The notes: a model not told the origin generated them from the letters alone. Counted from the stretch's first letter, positions 1-7,151 are shown. The stretch is DNA of 7,692 bases from CAZSVI01 sp964610205 (GCA_964610205.1 CAZSVI010000154.1:1-7692); one strand, 5' to 3'. Numbers and translations: made by a program.

Positions 1-1
1 A

Positions 2-64
2 TATGGAGTCAGAATCAAACATCGCATGAAAGAAAACAGTATCAAGATGTATGACTCAGCTTAA
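2..64 (+). pseudogene. possible 3' remnant of a mobile-element-like protein gene (left edge)
   Basis: The frame starting at base 2 stays open from the window edge to TAA at 62-64, giving about 20 residues that include RIKHRMKENSIKMYD. From memory, this string resembles an internal conserved stretch of a large family of roughly 500-residue proteins of unknown function that occur in many bacterial copies; there the stretch continues into a segment like LRIETTINN. Here it ends after two unrelated residues, and a heptamer repeat begins about 18 bases later. I read it as a truncated or decayed 3' fragment. It could also be chance, since only 63 bases are visible. A different frame (bases 1-54) is also open and could be the true end of an upstream gene. 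No similarity search was possible. Confidence 0.38.
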
Positions 65-74
65 CTATGAGGCT

Positions 75-109
75 ATATTCTGAATCCTGAATTCTGGGTT
101 CTGAATTCT
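75..109. repeat. degenerate tandem heptamer repeat
   Basis: Four head-to-tail units of a GAATTCT-like heptamer run from 82 to 109 (GAATCCT, GAATTCT, GGGTTCT, GAATTCT), preceded by a weaker fifth unit at 75-81 (ATATTCT). Period seven is regular and two units are identical. Short tandem heptamers of this kind are usually intergenic and non-coding. The minus-strand frame at 42-236 that crosses it has repetitive, low-complexity content and is not a gene. Confidence 0.6.
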
Positions 110-143
110 CACCTCTAAGCTTTGATACAACTTTCTTAGAACG

Positions 144-173
144 AAAAAGTTTGCAAAAAAAACAAACTTTTTT
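144..173. repeat. AT-rich inverted repeat (hairpin)
   Basis: AAAAAGTTTG at 144-153 is the exact reverse complement of CAAACTTTTT at 163-172, with a 9-base A-rich loop. The 10-bp stem contains only two G-C pairs. It could act as a weak terminator for genes on either side, because the stem itself ends in a T run on each strand, but its stability is low. Confidence 0.35.
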
Positions 174-267
174 AGAGGAATTATATATATATATTTGATA
201 AAAAATCAAAAACAATTCATATTTCATTATAACCAAGAAAAATTAATTATTTTATGCCAAAAATCAA

Positions 268-310
268 TTGAAATTTCAAGCAAAATAATATAAACTGAAA
301 AGAGTATAAT
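268..310 (+). promoter_or_regulatory. candidate sigma-A promoter(s) for the 348-812 gene
   Basis: A consensus TATAAT lies at 305-310, 37 bases before the start codon, but has no convincing -35 box. A second option is TTGAAA (268-273), a 17-bp spacer, and TAAACT (291-296). Either would give a short leader ending in the AGGAGG ribosome site at 335-340. The whole region is AT-rich, so chance matches are easy. Confidence 0.4.
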
Positions 311-347
311 CTGGTATTATTTATTTATTATTTTAGGAGGTTTTGGT

Positions 348-812
348 ATGAGTAACAGCGGGTTTGTATTTCTTGGGATACTAGGTGCGATTTTTGCAGT
401 AATCGGTGTAATTATTGCTATCGTGCTTTATATCTTCTTCGCACTGTCCCTTTCAAAACTGGCAAAAAAGAGAGGGATGGAAATGCCGTGGCTGGCCTGG
501 GTACCGGTTGCCCAGTTTTATCTTATAGGCTTGATGGTTAAGTCGGTTAAAGTCAGCACTTTTGAAATACCGAAGCTGGAAATTGTATTTCCGGTAGCTT
601 TTCTGGTTTATCTAATTTTGGGTGCTATTCCCGTATTGGGCTTTTTAATTTTTATTGCTTATTATGCATTGATGATCATTATTCTTTACAACCTTTATAA
701 TCAGTATACTCCCGAGAAAGCAAAGCTATATGCAGGTTTAAGTATCCTTGGGATAACCGTTCCGTTCCTTATCAATAAGATCAGCGATATGGAGCCGGTT
801 AATCTACCCTGA
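348..812 (+). CDS. small polytopic membrane protein, function unknown
   Basis: A 154-residue protein of unknown function. The start is well supported: AGGAGG at 335-340 sits 7 nt before the ATG. Hydrophobic segments lie at about residues 7-35, 79-98, 97-118 and 127-142, so it is an integral membrane protein with about four helices. After the first helix comes a basic turn (LAKKRG, 38-43), then a Trp/Pro segment PWLAWVPVAQFYLIG (47-61). Clostridia and bacilli encode many uncharacterised proteins with this 'kkrg..pWlaWiP' pattern after a first helix, and I know of no proven role. No catalytic motif is visible. The gene appears monocistronic: a GC-rich hairpin follows at 841-865, and the next gene has its own weak ribosome site. 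A link to cell-envelope work is only inferred from the neighbours. Confidence 0.85.
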   Translation: MSNSGFVFLGILGAIFAVIGVIIAIVLYIFFALSLSKLAKKRGMEMPWLAWVPVAQFYLIGLMVKSVKVSTFEIPKLEIVFPVAFLVYLILGAIPVLGFLIFIAYYALMIIILYNLYNQYTPEKAKLYAGLSILGITVPFLINKISDMEPVNLP

Positions 813-840
813 TCAAATTCTACATTATCATGAATAATGC

Positions 841-869
841 AGAGCAGGGAGTTTTTCCCTGCTCTTATT
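841..869 (+). terminator. intrinsic terminator-like hairpin after the membrane-protein gene
   Basis: AGAGCAGGGA (841-850) is the perfect reverse complement of TCCCTGCTCT (856-865), with a 5-base GTTTT loop. It lies 29 bases after the stop codon at 810-812. The T-rich tail is short (TTATT), so termination may be partial. An alternative ATG at 837 for the next gene would place this hairpin inside codons 2-10, which argues against that start. Confidence 0.72.
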
Positions 870-896
870 GATACCATCTATAAAGCCGGTGAAAAG

Positions 897-2141
897 ATGA
901 GAAAGGTTCTGATGATAGCGCATCAGTTTCCGCCAATTGGTGGTTCGGGTGTTCAACGTACGGTAAAGTTTATTAAATACCTTCCTTTTTTTGGGTGGGA
1001 GGGTACGGTTTTTACCCGTCAGGCAAAAAAAGCACAGCTTACGGACCGTACATTAAGCAGTGATATTCCTGAGAATACGGATATCCATCGCAGTTCGGCG
1101 TGGGATTTGTCCGAATGGGTTTTTCCGTTAAACCTTCCCGGGAAATTTGTCCGCAGAAGAGTACTGATTCCTGACGGAGAACGGTTGTGGGAGTTTTTCG
1201 CTGAAAAGAAGGCTGTTTCCATTGCAGAACATGGAGATTTTCAAATGCTTTATTCAACTTCACAGCCCTTCAGCACCCATCTGCTGGCAATGCACATCAA
1301 GAAGAATATTCCACATCTTCCCTGGGTGGCCGATTTCCGGGATGAGTGGACAAATAACGCCTTTGTTAAAGCATATTGCTATAGGCCTTCAAGGGTTAAA
1401 AAGGAGATTGAACTTGAGCGGAAAGTTTTTGAACTGGCCGATGCGGTTATTATAAACACACCATTTATGCGGAATAACGCTATAAAGGATAATCCTGATC
1501 TGAAGCATAAATTCCATGTAATACCCAACGGTTTTGATAGTGAAGATTTCGAAGGGATTTCACCGGGGGAGGGAAATGACAAATTTACGTTGACCTACAC
1601 CGGTTTGATATATGGAAATACCAGCCCGGAGACGGTGCTTAAGGCAGTTTCAAAACTGGTAGCGGAAAACCGGGTGGAATTGTCCAAAGTTAAAATGCGT
1701 TTTATCGGCAGGTTTAAAGTTGAAGAACTGTACCAGAAGGCTAAAATATATAATTTACCGGAGGTTATCGAAGCATTGCCGTATATGCCCCATCGGGAGA
1801 GCATAAGGAATCTGATGCGGTCGGACGCGGTTCTGTTGCTTCTGGGAAAAGGTACGGAAGCCATATATACCGGAAAACTGATGGAGTATATCAATACAGG
1901 AAAGCCGATCCTCGCGTCGATTCCCGCCGATGGGGCGGCCGCAGCCCTTATTGCCGAAACAAAGACAGGTTTTGTGGCTGATTGCGGAGACGTGGATGCA
2001 ACAGCGCGGCATTTCCTGTTTATGTATGAAAAATGGTGTAAAGGTGAAGAATTATTTACGCCTGACAGGGAAAATATTTCCCATTACGAAAGAAAGGAAT
2101 TGACAAAAAAACTTGCGGAAATCTTTAACGGATTGTGTTAA
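897..2141 (+). CDS. glycosyltransferase family 4 protein
   Basis: A cytosolic retaining sugar transferase with the GT-B fold, 414 residues from the ATG at 897. I prefer 897 over the in-frame ATG at 837. The protein then opens directly with the family N-terminus (MRKVLMIAHQFPPIGGSGVQR, split here as MRKVLMIAHQ and FPPIGGSGVQR, residues 1-21). The extra 20 codons would also read through a terminator hairpin, and 837 has no ribosome site, whereas GGTGA lies 4 nt before 897. Family features: the glycine-rich N-terminal loop; DFRDEWTN (146-153); IPNGFD (209-214) at the domain hinge; YTGLIYGN (234-241) opening the second Rossmann domain; and the nucleotide-sugar site EAIYTGKLMEY (about 321-331), a K..EY variant of the usual EX7E motif. 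Donor and acceptor cannot be read from sequence. Lying upstream of a ligase and a CsaB fusion, it probably adds a residue to a cell-wall glycan. No promoter is obvious in the 31 bases between terminator and start. Confidence 0.92.
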   Translation: MRKVLMIAHQFPPIGGSGVQRTVKFIKYLPFFGWEGTVFTRQAKKAQLTDRTLSSDIPENTDIHRSSAWDLSEWVFPLNLPGKFVRRRVLIPDGERLWEFFAEKKAVSIAEHGDFQMLYSTSQPFSTHLLAMHIKKNIPHLPWVADFRDEWTNNAFVKAYCYRPSRVKKEIELERKVFELADAVIINTPFMRNNAIKDNPDLKHKFHVIPNGFDSEDFEGISPGEGNDKFTLTYTGLIYGNTSPETVLKAVSKLVAENRVELSKVKMRFIGRFKVEELYQKAKIYNLPEVIEALPYMPHRESIRNLMRSDAVLLLLGKGTEAIYTGKLMEYINTGKPILASIPADGAAAALIAETKTGFVADCGDVDATARHFLFMYEKWCKGEELFTPDRENISHYERKELTKKLAEIFNGLC

Positions 2142-2203
2142 ACTTATAGAAGCACTGGATTTAGAATAATGATTTTGGTACATGGTTTTAACAGCGGGTT
2201 ATT

Positions 2204-2366
2204 TTTTATCAAACGCCACTGAAGCCACCTGCTACTATGAGCGGGGGATAAACCGATTTCTGCCTCAGCGGGAGTCCAATCCCCGAGTGGGCGTTTGATA
2301 AAACGCTCGCGGCGCGATGCACACAAAACGCGTTATGCAGGCGCTTTAACGCCCGCGTTTTGGTGC
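2204..2366. ncRNA. GC-rich, highly structured element of unknown identity (RNA or mobile-element relic)
   Basis: This 291-base gap (2142-2432) holds no convincing gene but is strongly folded. Outer stem: 2204-2220 pairs with 2286-2303 over 17 bp with one bulged G. Inside it, GGGGAT (2244-2249) can pair with ATCCCC (2279-2284), and CCTGCT (2228-2233) with AGCGGG (2240-2245); these two compete. The right arm of the outer stem can instead close on itself as GCGTTT-GATA-AAACGC (2291-2306). A second hairpin follows: 2319-2332 with 2354-2366 (13 bp, one bulged A), capped by GGCG/CGCC (2340-2343/2350-2353). The density of long pairings and the jump in GC content suggest a selected structure. The GGGAGTCC...CCCCGAG stretch faintly recalls the transposon-end RNAs of IS200/IS605-type elements, but I cannot confirm this. 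It could also be a cis-regulatory leader for the operon at 2433, or a miniature element. Strand is unresolved. Confidence 0.5.
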
Positions 2367-2432
2367 GCAATTCGTGCAAGCGTTGAATTAAATTCTTAAG
2401 AAAAGGTAGCGGTAAGAAAGGAAAAATTCGTT

Positions 2433-2915
2433 ATGAAAGTTTTGAATGAAAAGGGGAAACTGTTCGGGCTAATTAATATTATCGATCTGGGCGTATTGCT
2501 GATAATAGCTGCACTTATCGCCGGAGGGCTCTGGTATATGGGAAGAAAGGCTCCTGATACCACTGTTGATACAAAGGATTATTATGTGACGATTAAATGC
2601 CCCGGATACGATATCGATGTTGTGAATGCTATTAATGTAGGGGACAGGCTGTATTATGACGGGGGTTTTATCAACAGCGAAGTTACCGAAGTCCGTACCG
2701 AGCCTGCTAAAATGGATGTAGCTACGGCAGATGGGAAAATTGTTGTGGCGCAGCATCCCGAGCTTAAGGATATATATGTAAAGGTACGTGTAACCGATTC
2801 GCTGGATGATCCCATGATATATATAGGCCGTTTGCATGCGAACGTGGGCAAGGATATTACCCTGAAAACACGCCATGTTGAGATCCCAGGCAAGATTACT
2901 AAAGTTGAAGAATAG
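2433..2915 (+). CDS. DUF4330 family membrane-anchored protein
   Basis: A 160-residue protein that fits the DUF4330 family: a short cytoplasmic start (NEKGKLFGLINIIDLGVLL, about residues 5-23) running into a single membrane helix (about 17-36), then a soluble extracytoplasmic domain to the end. The soluble part shows the family's rhythm of beta strands: GDRLYYDGGF (66-75), a V-T-E-V strand, a DGKIVV turn, IYVKVRVTD, then IGRLHANVGKDITLKT and a final GKITKVEE. No enzymatic motif is visible and the family has no established function. The start is supported by GAAAGGA at 2416-2422, 10 nt upstream. It heads a three-gene run (12 nt to the next gene, then 9 nt to the O-antigen-ligase-like gene), so a role in polymer export or assembly is a reasonable inference. 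Folded DNA lies just upstream and may control it. Confidence 0.92.
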   Translation: MKVLNEKGKLFGLINIIDLGVLLIIAALIAGGLWYMGRKAPDTTVDTKDYYVTIKCPGYDIDVVNAINVGDRLYYDGGFINSEVTEVRTEPAKMDVATADGKIVVAQHPELKDIYVKVRVTDSLDDPMIYIGRLHANVGKDITLKTRHVEIPGKITKVEE

Positions 2916-2927
2916 GGGTGTATACTG

Positions 2928-3443
2928 ATGCGGAGTGTGGAAGGAAGTATAATATACATCCTGCTGAGAAAGGTATACCATTGTTATCAATACAGTTTCC
3001 TTAGAAAAACAGTTGTCCGGATCGTAGAAGCTTACAGGAACAGTCTTCCGGGAAGAGCTATAAAAGCGGTTGTTGAAAGGGAGAGTTCCCTGGAGCATTC
3101 GATTTTTGTCCGTATGGTAAAAACGCTTTTCTATGGAATTGATAAGTGGGTGAGACGGTTTTCAAAATCAATATGCGGGTGGAGTGAGGCCAGTGTAATT
3201 GTCAGACTGGTTATCGGAATCATTAAGATATCAGGACATAAATCTGCGATATTGGCTATCCCGGTTTTTGGAACCGGGTATCTGGCGGGCAGAATAATTC
3301 AAAACAGGCTGATGATTCGAGATATTCTGTTTCTGGGTCTTACATTTATCGTTGCCGCCATATTCATGCTTGGTTTAAAAAACATAAAAAATGTCTGGAA
3401 AAACAGTCTGGCATATAAATTATATGTGCTGGTGATGGAATAA
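2928..3443 (+). CDS. two-helix membrane protein, function unknown
   Basis: A 171-residue protein I do not recognise. The N-terminal ~95 residues are basic and look amphipathic helical (for example FLRKTVVRIVEAYRNS, 24-39, and GIDKWVRRFSKS, 70-81). Hydrophobic segments follow at about 106-122 and 132-150, then a short basic C-terminus. It is therefore predicted to sit in the membrane with most of its mass on the cytoplasmic face. No catalytic or binding motif is apparent. The ATG at 2928 follows GGGGTG (2915-2920) by 7 nt, and the gene lies 12 nt after the DUF4330 stop and 6-9 nt before the ligase start, so translation of the three is probably coordinated. Given that coupling, it may be a partner or regulator of the neighbouring polymerase/ligase. 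That is inference from position only. Confidence 0.83.
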   Translation: MRSVEGSIIYILLRKVYHCYQYSFLRKTVVRIVEAYRNSLPGRAIKAVVERESSLEHSIFVRMVKTLFYGIDKWVRRFSKSICGWSEASVIVRLVIGIIKISGHKSAILAIPVFGTGYLAGRIIQNRLMIRDILFLGLTFIVAAIFMLGLKNIKNVWKNSLAYKLYVLVME

Positions 3444-3452
3444 GGTGTTGTG

Positions 3453-4925
3453 ATGAATAAAATGAAAATAACAGCTCTTATCATGGGAGCGCTGGTATTG
3501 GGTTTATTGGTGTCAAAGGCGGGGTTGCTTCCGCTGGTGGCCGTTATTACCGCTGTTGTTGCGGTAGCAGTGCTGTTTCTGGACTATGAAAAGGCGACCC
3601 TTATTGTGGCGTTGTACACTGTTTTTGAATTCCTCTTAAGAACGGTATTGGCACGCCCACTTTCCCAAATACTGTCCCTTTTTGGCAGAAGAGCATATTT
3701 TGAATTTGTAACAGGATCATCACCGATGATTCTTTCATCCTATTGGGATGAACTGGCACTTCTTCTTTGCTTTGGTATCTGGTTTTATAAATGGCTCCGT
3801 TATCATAAAGAAAAACCCTACCGTGCGACGCCTCTGGATATTTCCATTATTCTTTTCATGTTATTAGGAGTGATTCTGTTATTTGCTGCTGCTCCGGATT
3901 TTCTTATCGGCGTGGAAGGCCTCAGGGTTGTCATACAATATATGCTGTGGTTCTTTGTTGTAACCCAGCTTTTACGAACACCGGAGGGAGCGAAGAGAAT
4001 TCTGAATATTGTCCTGTTAACCGGTTTTCTGATAAGTTTGCATGGGATCTACCAGTATATTATCGCTGTGGACATTCCGGCAGGCTGGCTGGATGAAATG
4101 GAAGGGACTGTACGGACCCGTGTATTCTCCATTTTTACTTCATGTAATATGATGGCAGGCTTTCTGGCTACCTTAATCCCTATAAGTGTCGGGTTGTTCT
4201 TTGCCGAGAAAAACCGGACCAGAAAGATATACTACGGGATTGCTTTTTGTACCATGTGGCTGTCACTTTTATTCACCATGTCCCGGGCTGGATGGGTATT
4301 CTGTTTTGCAGCCCTGGTGGTTTTTGTATGGCTGAAGAACAAAAAGATGGTTTTACCGGCACTTCTGGCTATGGCCGCCCTGTTTATTTTTGCCATTATT
4401 TTTGTACCTTCGGTGGCTAACCGGATTCTGTATGTTATATCCCCCCAGTATGTAGTGAGCAGTATGTCGGGCGGGCGTTTTTTCAGGGCCGCGGAGAGCT
4501 TTCCATTGTTCATCGATAATATCTGGACAGGAATGGGGCTTGGGCAGTTTGGCGGTTCGGTAGCCATAAGTCATAAACTGAATGATACCTTTTCAATGGA
4601 CAATTATTATTTAAAAACGGCAGTGGAAATGGGCATATTCGGGATTGCCGCATTTATGATACTGATGTACAATACTTTTACCTGGTGTTCCAGAGCCATT
4701 TCGAAAATAAGGGATAAGGAGCAGAAGGACTGGGTCCGTGGTATAGTTTCCAGCATTGTTGTGGTAATCCTTTACAATCTCACTGAAAACATGCTTGAGA
4801 TACCTTTGATAGCCTCCTATTTTTGGATGTTCGCCGGGATTGTTATGTTTCTGGCATACGGAAGCAAACGGTTGGAAAGGGAAGCGCCGCAAGACAGCGC
4901 TACTTTAACAGAAGAGACAGGGTAA
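3453..4925 (+). CDS. O-antigen ligase / Wzy-like polymerase family membrane protein
   Basis: A 490-residue polytopic membrane protein of the O-antigen ligase (PF04932, Wzy_C) superfamily. These enzymes move or polymerise lipid-linked glycans on the outer face of the cytoplasmic membrane. About ten to twelve hydrophobic segments span the protein. Family marks: basic residues at the ends of helices in VEGLRVVIQY (about 154-163) and RTRVFSIFTSCNMMAGF (221-237), the signature SRAGW (277-281) at the end of a helix, then a large external loop (about 318-390) with GRFF, TGMGLGQFGG and DNYYLKTAVEMGIFG, followed by the last helices. I chose ATG 3453 because AAGGTG (3442-3447) lies 5 nt before it; a GTG at 3450 or ATG at 3462 are possible alternatives. 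In this context it more likely acts on a secondary cell wall polymer than on lipopolysaccharide, which these bacteria lack. Polymerase and ligase cannot be told apart by reading. Its last 26 bases overlap the convergent csaB gene. Confidence 0.92.
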   Translation: MNKMKITALIMGALVLGLLVSKAGLLPLVAVITAVVAVAVLFLDYEKATLIVALYTVFEFLLRTVLARPLSQILSLFGRRAYFEFVTGSSPMILSSYWDELALLLCFGIWFYKWLRYHKEKPYRATPLDISIILFMLLGVILLFAAAPDFLIGVEGLRVVIQYMLWFFVVTQLLRTPEGAKRILNIVLLTGFLISLHGIYQYIIAVDIPAGWLDEMEGTVRTRVFSIFTSCNMMAGFLATLIPISVGLFFAEKNRTRKIYYGIAFCTMWLSLLFTMSRAGWVFCFAALVVFVWLKNKKMVLPALLAMAALFIFAIIFVPSVANRILYVISPQYVVSSMSGGRFFRAAESFPLFIDNIWTGMGLGQFGGSVAISHKLNDTFSMDNYYLKTAVEMGIFGIAAFMILMYNTFTWCSRAISKIRDKEQKDWVRGIVSSIVVVILYNLTENMLEIPLIASYFWMFAGIVMFLAYGSKRLEREAPQDSATLTEETG

Positions 4926-7131
4926 GTTCCATGGCTTCTTTTACCTTTTTTTCAAGTTCAGGTTTTATTTTGCCAAGTTCGATTCCAATTTGTGAAGCAT
5001 TCTGCCATATGATATGGATCTTTTCCATCAGTTCGTCCATTGAAAAGGTTTCATCCCAGATCACATAGGGTTGATGGATAGACTCCATGAAAAAGTTAAC
5101 CTTCGGTTCGTAGGCAAGCCCAACCATTGGAATACTCAGGTTTGCGGCATAAATCAGTGAATGCAGCCGCATTCCTGCAACCATTGTGACGTTTCCCAAT
5201 ATAGAAAGAGTTTCATCTACCGTATAACGGTTTTGCAGAATATACCCTTTCTGCTTCATATTCTTAAGTACTCTTTTTGAAAAACGCACATCATCCGGAT
5301 GCTGCATGGATATAAAAAGAGGAATGGCATTAAACTTTGTCGAGATATTATCTGCCAATGCCGCAAGAATTTTTTCCGAATGTTTTACTCTTTTCCACTT
5401 CCTTAGGCAAAGGGCAACTATGTTTTTGTCAATGGGAATTCTTTCTTTTAAAAGAATTTCAAGTCCCATCGACCGATCACACGGCGAAAGCGCCATGGCA
5501 GGGTCTGCTGCGACCTGTGTTATAGGTTTTTTAACCTCCAGGGAGGTTAATTCCTCATAGGCATTGGAGTCACGCAGGGTAATGACGTCCATCCTGTCCA
5601 GCATTGTTGCCGCAGCCCTGCGGTTTTTCTTCCTTGTGAGAGGGCCCAGCCCATTGGCCAGAAGTGCCAGACGCGCACCCTTTTTCATAGCAAGGTGAAG
5701 CATAAGAAGATAATATAACAGAGAACGGCTGCTGGTGTCATCTTGAATGAGTGTGCCGCCTCCGGCAATAAAAAGCCTTGTTTTGGAAAGAAGCGCCGGA
5801 ACCTGGAAGGGATGAAAGCGGTATATGGACTGTACGCTGTACGCTCTTCGGGTTTGGGAAGGCTCATTTGACAGTACGACAATGGATAGTTCCTTATGGT
5901 TTTGCTTCAGATGGTCAATAAAGGATTTTAGTATTGCGTCGTCGCCGCTGTTGCGGTATCCGTAATAACCAAGGATTGCAATATCGTATTCCTTACCGTC
6001 TTTGGAACTCTGGCATTCCTGCCGGAGTATGGATTTATAAATTGTCAGCTGGGTTTGAGTCATACTGTACAGGGAAAAATTCTCTTTTGCCGAATTATAC
6101 AGCTTTTCACCCATAAGCCGGCGTTTATCAGGATTTTCAATCAGGCTCATAAGGTACAGGGCCAAAGCGTCACTGTCTCCGGGGTTAAACAGGTATCCGT
6201 TTTCACCCTGAATGAAAAGATCCTCAAGGCCGCCTACTTTGCTGGAAACAGTTGCTTTTTTCATCCTGGCGCCTTCCAGTATGACATAGGGAAAACTCTC
6301 ACTGTAAGAAGTGAGGACATTGATGTCTACATAATTAAAAAAGGAGAATGGCTCGGTAACCATACCCAGGAAAAACACAGAATCCGAAATGCAAAGCTGT
6401 TGTGCCCTTTTTTCTAAAGAGGGCTTCAAATCATCTCCGGGTCCTCCAATGAGAAACCTGGTTTCAGGAAATTTTTTAAGTATTTTTGCCGCCGCGTCCA
6501 GGAAAACCGTATGTCCCTTAACGGGATGAAGCCTTCCCAGAATACCCACAACGGTTTTACCCGGTTCGCAAGGTATCCTGTATTTTCTGGCAAAATCAAG
6601 TCGTGGCATGATATCAATTTCATTATCAAACGGAATGCCGTTATAAACAGTATGGATACGATGTGCAGGGAATCCTCTGCGAATAAGCATATCCCTGAAA
6701 TTATCCGAAACACCGATATAGTAGTCAACATGACGCAGCGCTACCGTGTTTATCAATCCGAAGGTGTACATTTTCAATACGCTGTGAAGATAATCCAGCC
6801 TATAGTCACTGTGTACGGTGGATACAACGGGAATTGCCGTTTTTCTCTTAATGATAACACCTATCATGTTAGCTTTTGCGCCATGTGTGTGAAGGATGTT
6901 GTATTCGCCTTCGTATGCAATTCTTTTAACAGCCCTTATGTCGTTGAATATATTTCCGGTGCGAACCACATCAACATCGATGCCCATAGCTCGGGCATCC
7001 TCTGTAAAGGAGCCGGGACGAAGACTGATAAGCTTCACATTGATATGGTTCCCCAGTTGCTGCACCAGAGAAAGGACATGGCTTTTGGCGCCGCCCTCGT
7101 CTCCGCCGCCGATTAAATGCAATACACGCAT
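4900..7131 (-). CDS. csaB: fused glycosyltransferase (GT4) - polysaccharide pyruvyl transferase CsaB
   Basis: A 743-residue two-enzyme fusion. Residues 1-~370 are a GT4 glycosyltransferase: LIGGGDEGGAKSHVL at the N-terminus, HTHGAKAN (81-88), YNGIPFDN (163-170), LGRLHPVKG (198-206), and an exact EX7E pair, E278 and E286, in SESFPYVILEG. After a short polar linker (about 371-381), residues ~383-743 are a PF04230 pyruvyl transferase: GYYGYRNSGDDAIL (388-401), GGGTLIQDDTS (457-467), LRDS (519-522), ADPAMAL (542-548), and GMRLHSLIYA (653-662) with its Arg/His pair. CsaB moves pyruvate from phosphoenolpyruvate to a sugar of the secondary cell wall polymer, making the ketal bound by SLH domains (established for Bacillus anthracis and relatives). 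Stand-alone CsaB is about half this length. The GT half may supply the sugar that is pyruvylated (inference). The ATG at 7131 follows AGGTGA (7136-7141) by 4 nt. It is convergent with the ligase gene. Confidence 0.94.
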   Translation of the reverse strand: MRVLHLIGGGDEGGAKSHVLSLVQQLGNHINVKLISLRPGSFTEDARAMGIDVDVVRTGNIFNDIRAVKRIAYEGEYNILHTHGAKANMIGVIIKRKTAIPVVSTVHSDYRLDYLHSVLKMYTFGLINTVALRHVDYYIGVSDNFRDMLIRRGFPAHRIHTVYNGIPFDNEIDIMPRLDFARKYRIPCEPGKTVVGILGRLHPVKGHTVFLDAAAKILKKFPETRFLIGGPGDDLKPSLEKRAQQLCISDSVFFLGMVTEPFSFFNYVDINVLTSYSESFPYVILEGARMKKATVSSKVGGLEDLFIQGENGYLFNPGDSDALALYLMSLIENPDKRRLMGEKLYNSAKENFSLYSMTQTQLTIYKSILRQECQSSKDGKEYDIAILGYYGYRNSGDDAILKSFIDHLKQNHKELSIVVLSNEPSQTRRAYSVQSIYRFHPFQVPALLSKTRLFIAGGGTLIQDDTSSRSLLYYLLMLHLAMKKGARLALLANGLGPLTRKKNRRAAATMLDRMDVITLRDSNAYEELTSLEVKKPITQVAADPAMALSPCDRSMGLEILLKERIPIDKNIVALCLRKWKRVKHSEKILAALADNISTKFNAIPLFISMQHPDDVRFSKRVLKNMKQKGYILQNRYTVDETLSILGNVTMVAGMRLHSLIYAANLSIPMVGLAYEPKVNFFMESIHQPYVIWDETFSMDELMEKIHIIWQNASQIGIELGKIKPELEKKVKEAMELTLSLLLK

Positions 7132-7151
7132 AAACTCACCTATATTTAATA

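Noticed and set aside
42..236. Minus-strand open frame of 64 codons
   Set aside because: Its content comes from the heptamer repeat and A/T tracts; there is no sign of coding selection.
837..896. N-terminal extension of the glycosyltransferase from the ATG at 837
   Set aside because: No ribosome site precedes it, codons 2-10 coincide with a terminator hairpin, and the family N-terminus begins at the ATG at 897.
2144..2326. Minus-strand open frame of 60 codons over the folded element
   Set aside because: It exists because of the inverted repeats; there is no ribosome site and no recognisable protein.
2204..2366. Known riboswitch (cobalamin, c-di-AMP, c-di-GMP, T-box)
   Set aside because: The conserved core strings of these classes, as I remember them, are absent despite a few similar short G-rich runs.
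2469..3098. Minus-strand open frame of 209 codons
   Set aside because: It lies opposite the well-supported DUF4330 gene and the next gene, has no ribosome site, and its composition is that of an antisense shadow.
4883..4901. AGCGC...GCGCT hairpin as a terminator between the convergent genes
   Set aside because: The stem is only 5 bp with a 9-base loop and has no T run on either strand.
6511..7116. Plus-strand open frame of 201 codons
   Set aside because: It is antisense to the csaB fusion, whose domains and motifs are clear on the other strand.
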